This document shows positions 29,373 through 36,789 of a DNA stretch of 36,789 bases, one piece after another. The notes beneath the pieces were generated by a model. It did not search any database. It saw only the letters and a list, made by a program, of their open reading frames with translations, and was not told where the DNA came from. Numbering within the stretch: the first letter of the stretch is position 1; each line of letters starts with the position of its first letter. This DNA comes from Armatimonadota bacterium (GTDB taxonomy: Bacteria; Armatimonadota; UBA5829; JAUSEB01), in NCBI GenBank assembly GCA_030649165.1, contig JAUSGG010000152.1, positions 1-36,789 on the forward strand. Reading direction: 5' to 3'. A program made the translations under genes and the position numbers.

Positions 29373-31275
29373 TCTGCGAGCGATGGATTCCACGGACAAA
29401 TACTACGTAGAAATCCCGGATTACGACTACTGGAAGCGGCAGATCGAATGCCAGTACGCGTGCCCGGTTCACACCGACGCGCGCGGTTACATACGCGCAA
29501 TTGCGGATGGAGATTACGAGACCGCTTACCGGATAGCGCGTGGGCCGAACCCACTTGCGTCGATGTGTGGTCGTGTCTGTGGAGCGCCGTGCCAGGCCGC
29601 GTGCCGAAGAGGAAGCCTGGACGCTCCACTGGCTATTCGAGCGCTCAAGAGGGTGGTTACGGAAAGGTTCGGACCCGAAAGCAAAGGCGGAAGTGAGGTC
29701 GATTTCCCCAGGCAACAGGCGGCGCACGCTCCCGCCGGACCTTGTCTCGACTCCGCGGAGGTCTACCATCTTCTCGACTACCTGAAGACGGCAAATATTC
29801 CTAAGCCTTCAGGGGAGCGCGTGGCGATTGTTGGATCGGGGCCGGCCGGCCTTGCGGCTGCCCACGACCTGGCTCTACTCAGCTTCAGACCGACGATATT
29901 CGAAATGGAGCCCGTGCCCGCCGGTATGCTTTACCTCGGCGTGCCGGAGTACCGCCTGCCCAGGGACCTGATCCGCGCCGAAGTGGCGGTGATAGAGGCG
30001 CTTGGCGTCGAGATACGCTGCAATACGCAAGTGGGTAGGGACGTTTCTCTAGCCGAACTCCGCAAGGATTTTGCCGCGGTGATCATTGCCGTAGGGGCCA
30101 AGCGCTCACGCCAGCTTGATATTCCCGGCGCGAGCGCGGACGGCGTTCTCGGAGGAATCGATTTCCTCCACGACGTGGCACTTGGCAACCCTCCAAAGCT
30201 TGGAGCCAGAGTGGTAGTCGTCGGCGGGGGGAGCGTGGCGTATGACGTCTCACGGACGGCCCTGCGCCAGGAAGAGTCCGACGTGTCGAGAACGGCGCTC
30301 CGGCAGCCATCCGTGAGGGAAGTCCACCTCTGCTGCCTGGAATCGCGAGAGGAGATGCCCGCGGACGAGGTAGAAGTTTTCGAGGGAGACGAGGAGGGAA
30401 TACAACGGCGCAACCGCCTCGGTCCGAAGGAAATCCTGGTGGAAACTCGTGACGGGCGACTGGTTGTCAAGGGTGTCCTTTTCCAGCGGTGTCTGTCGGT
30501 TTTCGACGAAAACGGCCGGTTCGCGCCTAAGTTCGACGAGAACGACATTGTGACCATCGACGCGGACACGGTGATCCTGGCTATCGGGCAGGCTACCGAC
30601 CTGTCTTTCGTCGACACCGAGGCCGATGGAGTCGAGTTGAACGAGCGGGACCGGTTGAAAGTGGACCTGTATTCACTGTCCACGACGTTCCCCGGTCTGT
30701 TCGCCGCGGGCGACGTGGCGTACGGGACTAAGCTGATGATAGACGCCATCGCCAGCGGCAAGAAGGCCGCGCTCTCGGTCTACGAGTATCTTACGGGCAA
30801 GAAGATCGGCGCGGAGCAGGCGCAGGCCCACTTTCCACTTCCCGATTACGAGCGTGAGGCCGGATACGAGCGGCTGCCGGCGGTCCAGGTTCCGACCAGC
30901 CGGGTCGAGGAACGAATAACAAGCTGTATAACGCCGGTTGAGATCGGCTATTCGGAAGAGGACGCCAGACTGGAAGCATCCCGCTGCCTGGACTGCGGCA
31001 TCAATACGATTTTCGACGGTGATAAGTGTATCCTGTGCAACGGATGCGTGGACGTCTGTCCGACGCTTTGCTTGAAGATTATCCCGGTGAGCTGGCTTGC
31101 TCCCACTCCGGATGTCGAAGCGGCGGTCCAAACCCGCTACTCGGAAGGGGAAGACGAAGGATCGGCGATCATCAAAGACGAAACGCTTTGCATTCGCTGC
31201 GCGCTCTGCGAGGAACGCTGCCCGACCGACGCGATCACCATGGAACGCTTCCAGTTCGCGGAGAGTTGGCGGTAA
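29365..31275 (+). CDS. GltD-like FAD/NAD(P)H oxidoreductase with N- and C-terminal Fe-S clusters
   Basis: About 636 residues. The N-terminal Fer4_20-type region has C29/C33 (CQYACPVHTDARGYI) and C68, C72, C76, C80 (MCGRVCGAPCQAAC). The middle is a glutamate-synthase small-subunit-like flavoprotein: FAD site VAIVGSGPAGLAAA (from about 153), NAD(P)H site VVVVGGGSVAYDV (about 280-292) and LFAAGDVAYGTKLMIDAIASGKKAA. The C-terminus adds two 4Fe-4S motifs, CILCNGCVDVCP and CIRCALCEERCP. It should move electrons between NAD(P)H and ferredoxin or a membrane partner. Residues about 293-314 contain an exact 9-residue duplication, DVSRTALRQ. GTG 29365 is preferred (GGGAAG about 8 nt upstream) over TTG 29332 and ATG 29383. 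Rieske and cytochrome b genes follow, suggesting that it feeds that chain. Confidence 0.88.
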   Translation: MSDLRAMDSTDKYYVEIPDYDYWKRQIECQYACPVHTDARGYIRAIADGDYETAYRIARGPNPLASMCGRVCGAPCQAACRRGSLDAPLAIRALKRVVTERFGPESKGGSEVDFPRQQAAHAPAGPCLDSAEVYHLLDYLKTANIPKPSGERVAIVGSGPAGLAAAHDLALLSFRPTIFEMEPVPAGMLYLGVPEYRLPRDLIRAEVAVIEALGVEIRCNTQVGRDVSLAELRKDFAAVIIAVGAKRSRQLDIPGASADGVLGGIDFLHDVALGNPPKLGARVVVVGGGSVAYDVSRTALRQEESDVSRTALRQPSVREVHLCCLESREEMPADEVEVFEGDEEGIQRRNRLGPKEILVETRDGRLVVKGVLFQRCLSVFDENGRFAPKFDENDIVTIDADTVILAIGQATDLSFVDTEADGVELNERDRLKVDLYSLSTTFPGLFAAGDVAYGTKLMIDAIASGKKAALSVYEYLTGKKIGAEQAQAHFPLPDYEREAGYERLPAVQVPTSRVEERITSCITPVEIGYSEEDARLEASRCLDCGINTIFDGDKCILCNGCVDVCPTLCLKIIPVSWLAPTPDVEAAVQTRYSEGEDEGSAIIKDETLCIRCALCEERCPTDAITMERFQFAESWR

Positions 31276-31311
31276 GCGGTGAGTGGCTTTTGTTGAGGAG
31301 GGTGACACCCT

Positions 31312-31779
31312 ATGTCAGACAAAAAGAACGAGAATGGCATCAGCCGGAGGGAGTTCTTGACCAAAGGAGCGCTTGGCTCGTTCCTTGTTGCGATGGGCGG
31401 CGCGACGGTAGGAGGGTTTGCCCTCCCTAAGCCCACCGTGTCGCCTGGGCCGAGCCGCAGGTACAAACTGGGAGATCCGGGAAAGTTCCCTGTCGGAACG
31501 GCCATGAAGATGGACAAAGAGAACATCTTCTTGTTTCGCGATGTTGAGGGTTTCTATGCGATAACCGCGGTTTGTACGCACCTGGGTTGCATTGTCGTCA
31601 GAGTGGATGACGGCTTCGCGTGTCCTTGTCATGGGTCGCGCTTTGCGCCGGATGGCCATGTCGTCGAAGGCCCGGCGCCGAGAGGCCTTTTGTGGCTTGA
31701 GGTGTCTCGAACGCCGGATGGAGGGGTTATGGTTGACGCCGACGTGGAGGTCGACCTGGGGACGAAGCTTGTGGTGTAG
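31312..31779 (+). CDS. Tat-exported Rieske [2Fe-2S] protein
   Basis: A 155-residue Rieske protein. The N-terminus has a twin-arginine signal SRREFLTKGA with a hydrophobic stretch that probably stays as the membrane anchor. The cluster motifs are C88-T-H90-L-G-C93 and C104-P-C106-H107-G-S; C93 and C106 are the expected disulfide. In the complex it takes one electron from quinol at the Qo site of cytochrome b and passes it to a cytochrome c. GGAGG precedes the ATG by about 10 nt. It is followed after 49 bp by cytochrome b and then a multihaem cytochrome c, a complete alternative bc-type complex. Confidence 0.96.
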   Translation: MSDKKNENGISRREFLTKGALGSFLVAMGGATVGGFALPKPTVSPGPSRRYKLGDPGKFPVGTAMKMDKENIFLFRDVEGFYAITAVCTHLGCIVVRVDDGFACPCHGSRFAPDGHVVEGPAPRGLLWLEVSRTPDGGVMVDADVEVDLGTKLVV

Positions 31780-31828
31780 AATGTCGGTAGTTGCGCGTCG
31801 CTTTCAAAGTGACCTCGGAGGAGTCTGA

Positions 31829-33370
31829 ATGGAAAAACCCGCGCTGACGCAGTTCATAGATAACTTGAAATCGGTTCCCGACGCGGCTCGGCGGGCGTTC
31901 TTGAAGAACGGGCTGCCTGAGTCCGAGCGCGAGCGGTCGCAGATGAGTTTTCACAACTTTTTTCTGCACATGCAAAGCGTCAGGACGCACAAGCACAGCC
32001 TGCGTTGGACATACACCTTGGGCCTCGGCATTATTGCCACCGCGGCGCTCATCATCCTCACGGCCACGGGTGTGCTGCTGATGGTATACTACAAGCCGTC
32101 AACCGAACTGGCGTACTATTCCATGAAGGACATCAACTACGTTGTTTTCGGCGGGCGTATCGTGCGGAACGTCCATCGGTGGGCGGCGCACTTGATGGTC
32201 GTCGCGGCGCTGCTTCACATGGCGCGGGTATTCTACACCGGCTCCTACCGTCGACCGCGTGAGGTGAACTGGCTGATCGGACTGGGCCTTCTGGTAATGA
32301 CTCTTGCGCTGAGCTTCACCGGGTACATTCTCCCTTGGGACCAACTCGGCTACTGGGCGGCCACTATTGGGGCCAACATTGCTCAGTCGCCCCGTGAAGT
32401 CACCGACGCGTTTGGAATCACCCACGCAGTCGATGTCGGAGGGCTTGGGAAGCAGATGCTCCTGGGCGCGAGCTTCGTGGGCGAAGACGCCCTTCTAAGA
32501 TTCTACGTGTTGCACTGCGTCGTCCTTCCGGGGTTGCTCATGACGCTCCTCGGCTTGCACTTCTGGCGGATCAGGAAAGACGGCGGCCTTTCCAGACCGG
32601 AGAGCGTGGACAAGCCGGGCGCCCCCGATTACAAGCCGGTCCAGCCGGGAATTTTCAAGCCGGGCACGGAGAAGACCTACGGGTTGATGGCTCTTGTAAA
32701 GGGAAGCAAGCCGACGGTCGGCACGGCCCCCGAGAACACGGTTATGTCCTGGCCGCACCTGATGTACGCCGAGGCGGCGGTCTTTGCGCTCACTATGGCG
32801 ATCACCCTTGTCCTGGGCTATTTCCTGAACGCTCCGCTCAAGGAAATAGCGAACCCGATGGTGCCGGAAAACCCGGCGAAGGCTCCGTGGTACTTCCTGG
32901 GTCTTCAGGAATTGGTCTCATACTCCGCGTTCATGGGCGGTATCGGGATTCCGACCATAACGCTCGTCAGCCTGGCATTGATCCCGTTTCTGGACAGGAA
33001 GGGTTCCGATGTCGGCATCTGGTTTGGCGGCGCGGCGGGAAAGAAGGTATTTTGGCAATCCGTGCTTTTTGGCGCGATGGTGACCGTCGGAATGCTGGCC
33101 CTAACCATCACGCAAGGGTGGCTCAGAACGTGGATTCCAAACATCCCTCAGCTCGTGATCACAGTCGTGAACCCCGGGACGGTTCTTGTGGGTCTTTACG
33201 CCTGGTGGTCGTTGTCTAACATAAAGCGGCACAACTCGATCCGAATGGGAGCGGTAGCGATGTTCACGGTCTTCCTGGTCGGCTTCATTCTGCTGACTTA
33301 TGTCGCGGCGATTCACCGCGGACCGAACTGGCATTTCTACTGGCTTCATAGCCAGTGGCCTCCGCACTAA
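31829..33370 (+). CDS. Cytochrome b (b6/subunit IV fused), Rieske/cytb complex
   Basis: A 513-residue membrane protein with the cytochrome b core and C-terminal subunit IV-like part in one chain. Haem ligands are H116 and H130 (VHRW...LLHM) in one helix and H229 and H244 (VLHC...GLHF) in another. The second pair has 14 residues between histidines, the b6-type spacing; bc1 enzymes have 13. The Qo motif is A352-P353-W354-Y355 instead of PEWY, so the catalytic Glu is Pro, a change associated in some lineages with low-potential quinones. The KxG-type loop ends in a long insertion (about 250-305) before the C-terminal half. GGAGG is upstream. It oxidises quinol, probably menaquinol, with the Rieske protein. 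Confidence 0.95.
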   Translation: MEKPALTQFIDNLKSVPDAARRAFLKNGLPESERERSQMSFHNFFLHMQSVRTHKHSLRWTYTLGLGIIATAALIILTATGVLLMVYYKPSTELAYYSMKDINYVVFGGRIVRNVHRWAAHLMVVAALLHMARVFYTGSYRRPREVNWLIGLGLLVMTLALSFTGYILPWDQLGYWAATIGANIAQSPREVTDAFGITHAVDVGGLGKQMLLGASFVGEDALLRFYVLHCVVLPGLLMTLLGLHFWRIRKDGGLSRPESVDKPGAPDYKPVQPGIFKPGTEKTYGLMALVKGSKPTVGTAPENTVMSWPHLMYAEAAVFALTMAITLVLGYFLNAPLKEIANPMVPENPAKAPWYFLGLQELVSYSAFMGGIGIPTITLVSLALIPFLDRKGSDVGIWFGGAAGKKVFWQSVLFGAMVTVGMLALTITQGWLRTWIPNIPQLVITVVNPGTVLVGLYAWWSLSNIKRHNSIRMGAVAMFTVFLVGFILLTYVAAIHRGPNWHFYWLHSQWPPH

Positions 33371-33438
33371 GTCTGCTTATCTGGGGCGTTTTGTGAATCG
33401 ATTGGTAGTTACAGATAGTTTATTGGAGGATGAGACGC

Positions 33439-34869
33439 GTGGCTGACGGCCTTCCGGACCGGGACATATCTCGGGGAACAAAATGGCTGCTGCTGGTCTC
33501 CAGCCTGGTAGTGATAGCCATTATGGTGGGAGAGGCGAGGTCCAATCTCTCGGCGGAATGGCGACGCCATCAGAAAGAATACCACAAGCTACTCCTGGCG
33601 AAGGCGTTGGATGAGGCAAACAAAGAGACTGCCAGGTCGTTCAATATCGCGCTCCAGCAGGTGGTCGTTCCTGAATTGGGCGTGACCGACCGATGCGTTT
33701 CGTGTCATACTGGGATCGACAACCCCCATATGGCTGACGAGAAGCAGCCTTACCGTTTGCACCCGGGAACATTTCTGAAGGACCACCCCGTCAGCAGGTT
33801 CGGCTGCGCCATTTGCCATCGCGGGCAGGGAGCCGCGGTCAACAATGCTGACGCTAAAGCCGTCCATGCCTACTGGGATTACCCCATGCTGCCGGGCAAA
33901 ATGGTCCAGGCGTCGTGCGGTCAGTGCCACGACCCGAAGGCGATGAAGGGGCGCGGCGGCGATATCCTCGCGCGAGGCGCGCGGTTATTCGAGTCGAGCG
34001 GATGCCGGGCCTGTCACAAGCTGGGAGGGCGCGGCGGCGCCCTGGGGATTGCCCTGGACGATGAGGGGCGGCGTATTATCCATCAACTTCCGCTCACTGA
34101 ACTGAAGGGTGAGCACACTGTTTGGAACTGGCTTGCCGAGCATTTCCGCGACCCGCGGGGCGTTGTCCCGACGAGTCAGATGAGAAATCCAACGCTTACG
34201 GAGCCGGAAATCGAGGCGTTGACCACATACATTCTGTCGCTTTCCAAACTGACGATTCCGGAAGATTACATCACGCCGGACAAATACGAGCAGAAGTACG
34301 AAGCCCTTCGTCCGGGCAGGCCGAACGGAGCGGAACTCTATAGGCAGTTTTGCTTCTCGTGTCACGAATCCGGGACGTACAGCCGGTGGGACAAGATTTC
34401 CGGGCGGTTCATCCCCGCTATCAGGGGCAAGGCTCTGGCGGCCTCGCCGGCGGGCTATCTGAGGCGAAACATCGAGCTCGGACGCGATGGGACGCAGATG
34501 CCCGGGTGGCGCAAGTCGGGTGGCGGGCTGAGTAATAGCGAGATCGGCGCATTAGAGGCGTATATTCGCGGCGGCGTCAAACCTGTGGAGATGACGGCAT
34601 CCGCGCAAGGACGTGGAAACGCCGGTCGCGGGAGGGCTCTGTTCGCCCAAAACTGCCGGGGCTGCCACGGGTCGGGTGGAAAGGGCGGAGTTGCGCCGGC
34701 GCTGGGGAGCGCCACGTTCCTAAGCGTCGCGTCCGACGCGTTCATACTATCTACCATTAAGAACGGCAGGCCCGATACGGCGATGCCCGCTTTCCAGCGG
34801 GCCGGAACGGCCGGCTTGACCGACGTCGAACTGACCGACTTGCTGGCTTACATTCGGTCGATGAAATGA
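33439..34869 (+). CDS. Membrane-anchored hexahaem cytochrome c
   Basis: About 476 residues. One N-terminal hydrophobic helix (WLLLVSSLVVIAIMVG) anchors the protein with the rest outside the cytoplasm. Six CXXCH motifs are present: CVSCH, CAICH and CGQCH form an N-terminal three-haem module, then CRACH, CFSCH and CRGCH each start a monohaem class I-like domain with a methionine ligand candidate (SQMRNP, TQMPGW, TAMPAF). The true start is GTG 33439: GGAGG at 33425-33429 is 9 nt upstream of it but directly touches the ATG at 33430. It probably accepts electrons from the Rieske protein and gives them to the molybdoenzyme encoded 10 bp downstream. Confidence 0.94.
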   Translation: MADGLPDRDISRGTKWLLLVSSLVVIAIMVGEARSNLSAEWRRHQKEYHKLLLAKALDEANKETARSFNIALQQVVVPELGVTDRCVSCHTGIDNPHMADEKQPYRLHPGTFLKDHPVSRFGCAICHRGQGAAVNNADAKAVHAYWDYPMLPGKMVQASCGQCHDPKAMKGRGGDILARGARLFESSGCRACHKLGGRGGALGIALDDEGRRIIHQLPLTELKGEHTVWNWLAEHFRDPRGVVPTSQMRNPTLTEPEIEALTTYILSLSKLTIPEDYITPDKYEQKYEALRPGRPNGAELYRQFCFSCHESGTYSRWDKISGRFIPAIRGKALAASPAGYLRRNIELGRDGTQMPGWRKSGGGLSNSEIGALEAYIRGGVKPVEMTASAQGRGNAGRGRALFAQNCRGCHGSGGKGGVAPALGSATFLSVASDAFILSTIKNGRPDTAMPAFQRAGTAGLTDVELTDLLAYIRSMK

Positions 34870-34879
34870 GGAGCGGAAC

Positions 34880-36789
34880 ATGGATGATGTAGACAAGCCG
34901 GACCAGAGCGGTATAGAGACGGAAGCACGGACAAGAAAGGTGAAACTCTCCAGGCGGCAGTTTCTGAGCGCCGGCGCCGCGTCTTCTATCCTTGCGCTTC
35001 TGCCGGGCTGCCTGCGAAAGCAAGCCCCAAACCTGACAGGACTGCAGGGCGAGTTTGATCCGCTCCGAACCTACCCGTATCGAAGCTGGGAAGACCTTTA
35101 CCGTAACCAGTGGAAGTGGGACAAGGTCGTCAGATCGACGCACTCCGCGAACTGCACCGGCTCCTGCTCGTGGAACGTCTTCATCCGTGATGGGATTATG
35201 ATTCGAGAGGAACAGGCCGCGGACTTTCCTCGAATCAACGAGGATTTGCCGGACTACAATCCGAGAGGTTGCCAGAAGGGCGGCTGCTTCGTTGAGTACG
35301 TCTACGGCGCCCAGAGGCTGAAACGCCCTCTGATCCGCGTCGGGGAACGCGGCGAGGGGAAGTGGCGCGAGGTAAGCTGGGACGATGCCTACGAGCATAT
35401 CGCCAACAAGCTCTTGGACAATATCTACGATTATGGCCCGGACACTAACACTTTCTTCAGCGTTATCCCCGCTATGAGCCCTGTGAGCTTTTCGGGCGGG
35501 GCGAGGTTCGCGCACCACATCGGCGGCGTTTTCTGCTCCTTCTACGATTGGTACTGCGACCTCCCGCCAGGCGAGCCGCTCACCTGGGGTGTACAGACGG
35601 AGGCCTGCGAGTGCGCGGACTGGTTCAACTCCAAGTACATCGTCCTTTGGGGGTCGAACATATCGCAGACGCGCATCCCCGACGCCCACTTCGCCTACGA
35701 GGCCAGGTACAACGGCGCGAAGATCGTCGCCATAAGCCCTGATTTCAACTCGAGCTGCATACACGCGGACCTATATTTCAAGATCAACCCGGGCACGGAC
35801 GCGGCCCTCGCTCTCTGCGCCGCAAGGATCATAATCGACGAACACCTTTACGACGAGCATTACGTGAAAGAGCAGACCGACATGCCTCTGCTGGTCGTCG
35901 AGAAGACCGGACGGTTTCTGCGCGAGAAGGATATGAAGGCCGGGGGCAAGGATGACGTATTCTACGTCTGGGACTCACGGGCCGATAGAGCCGTCCAGGC
36001 TCCGGGGAGTATGGGGTCCGGAGTTAAGTCGATCGGGTTGAAAAGTATCGACCCGGCGCTGGAAGGCCGGTTCCAGGTCAAGCCGGCGAACGGCAAGACG
36101 GTGGATGTCGTTCCGGTGTTCGAGCGGCTCAAAGGGAAGCTAGATGACTACGATTTGAGCGGCGTGGCCAAGTTGACCGGTCTCCCCGCGCATGAAATTC
36201 AGCAATTCGCCAGGGATATGGGAAACCGGAAGCCGGCGATGATAATCCATGGCGCGGGGCTGAATCACTGGTTCCATAACGACTTGATCAATCGTTCGTT
36301 GATGCTCTTGGTTGCGCTTACTGGAAACGTCGGGAAGAACGGCGGCGGGTTCAACCACTACGTCGGACAGGAGCGCATGTGGCCGGAGCGCGGGTTCAAG
36401 CAGCTCGCGTTCCCAAAGGGTCCGAAGAAGCAGCGATTCCAGAACATGACGCTCTGGACTTACATGCACTCGGCTACTAAGGACCCGCACCTTTATGACG
36501 GGAAGCCTATCGAATGGTATATCGAACAGAGCGTCAAGAACGGCTGGATGCCGCTCTACCCTAAGAACCGCAAACAAAAGCCCAGGGCGCTGATCGTCTG
36601 GCGGGCCAACTATCTCAACCAGGCAAAAGGCAACGAGTTGATCCTCGAATCGCTCTGGAAGGACCTCGACCTGATTGTGGATATCAATTACCGCATGGAT
36701 ACGACGGCGCTCTACTCCGATGTGGTCCTCCCGGCCGCAAGTTACTACGAGAAGACGGACATCAACACAACCGACTGCCATTCGTTTGT
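34880..36789 (+). CDS. narG: NarG-type nitrate reductase catalytic subunit, Tat-exported (partial)
   Basis: The gene runs off the right edge; 636 codons are visible of an expected 1000 or more. A twin-arginine signal SRRQFLSAGAA is followed by LLPGC, a possible lipobox (C44). The Fe-S ligands are H88-x3-C92-x3-C96 (HSANCTGSC) and C131 (PRGCQKG), the NarG pattern. The predicted molybdenum ligand is D223 in SFYDWYCDLPP, and the following TWGVQT and SQTRIPDAHF segments match NarG closely. Unlike E. coli NarG, it lacks the long insertion before SW-x-E/D-A and carries an export signal, as in archaeal and other outward-facing enzymes. Other type II DMSO-reductase relatives (selenate, perchlorate) cannot be fully excluded. 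The start ATG has GAGGAG upstream. NarH and a chaperone are expected beyond the window. Confidence 0.92.
   Translation, partial: MDDVDKPDQSGIETEARTRKVKLSRRQFLSAGAASSILALLPGCLRKQAPNLTGLQGEFDPLRTYPYRSWEDLYRNQWKWDKVVRSTHSANCTGSCSWNVFIRDGIMIREEQAADFPRINEDLPDYNPRGCQKGGCFVEYVYGAQRLKRPLIRVGERGEGKWREVSWDDAYEHIANKLLDNIYDYGPDTNTFFSVIPAMSPVSFSGGARFAHHIGGVFCSFYDWYCDLPPGEPLTWGVQTEACECADWFNSKYIVLWGSNISQTRIPDAHFAYEARYNGAKIVAISPDFNSSCIHADLYFKINPGTDAALALCAARIIIDEHLYDEHYVKEQTDMPLLVVEKTGRFLREKDMKAGGKDDVFYVWDSRADRAVQAPGSMGSGVKSIGLKSIDPALEGRFQVKPANGKTVDVVPVFERLKGKLDDYDLSGVAKLTGLPAHEIQQFARDMGNRKPAMIIHGAGLNHWFHNDLINRSLMLLVALTGNVGKNGGGFNHYVGQERMWPERGFKQLAFPKGPKKQRFQNMTLWTYMHSATKDPHLYDGKPIEWYIEQSVKNGWMPLYPKNRKQKPRALIVWRANYLNQAKGNELILESLWKDLDLIVDINYRMDTTALYSDVVLPAASYYEKTDINTTDCHSF

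Overview
The window is GC-rich bacterial chromosome with genes on both strands and no rRNA, tRNA, CRISPR array, phage or insertion-sequence gene. A PEP-CTERM surface protein, exported subtilisin- and trypsin-type proteases, a CAP/TIG secreted protein and very many non-coding dispersed repeats suggest a didermic, environmental, deep-branching bacterium. Armatimonadota is my best guess, but it is inferred from gene style, not from a marker gene.

Layout. 1-2.1 kb: a DNA methyltransferase and an MNT nucleotidyltransferase with a decayed partner in the HEPN (hepT) position. 2.1-8.5 kb, minus strand: an exported subtilase, then a compact operon of B12-binding radical SAM enzyme, methyltransferase, SRPBCC cyclase-like protein and FabF-type ketosynthase that looks like a small biosynthetic pathway. 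The radical SAM gene carries a dispersed G-rich repeat inserted in frame. 8.5-15 kb: PEP-CTERM/DNRLRE protein, small hypotheticals, an orphan STAS protein, a membrane/spermidine-synthase-like fusion and a CAP-domain protein, separated by repeat-rich spacers with hairpins and terminators. 15.3-16.5 kb: a ferredoxin and a 2-hydroxyacyl-CoA dehydratase-type activase without the dehydratase subunits. 16.5-21.6 kb: a divergent locus of four poorly known genes (exported protein plus small partner on minus; two-TM protein plus exported trypsin-HEAT protein on plus). 21.8-25.1 kb: Ku and LigD, a complete bacterial NHEJ pair. 25.2-28.0 kb: nitroreductase, single-domain EamA transporter, an exported protein built of two tandem copies of an unknown domain with an Arg/Asp-rich tail, and ruvC.

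28.1 kb to the right edge is the most coherent system: a predicted anaerobic nitrate-respiration island. A near-ideal class II FNR-type promoter (palindrome centred at -41.5 from the predicted start) drives a moaA fragment fused in an overlap to a Crp/Fnr regulator. A second, related palindrome lies at the end of that regulator gene, before a small ORF, a GltD-like Fe-S/flavin oxidoreductase, a Tat-exported Rieske protein, a cytochrome b with b6-type haem spacing and an altered Qo motif (APWY instead of PEWY), a membrane-anchored six-haem cytochrome c, and a Tat-exported, probably lipid-anchored NarG-type molybdoenzyme cut by the window end. Inference: quinol electrons pass through the Rieske/cytochrome b unit and the multihaem cytochrome to a nitrate reductase facing outside the cytoplasm, an arrangement resembling haloarchaeal nar operons more than the Escherichia coli NarGHI loop.

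Several repeat families (G-rich quadruplex-forming units, CCCTCTCCC hairpins, a 9-bp tandem repeat, CAGTGA repeats, palindromic MITE-like elements) recur between genes and in places enter genes, where they supply protein sequence, a stop codon or a ribosome binding site.
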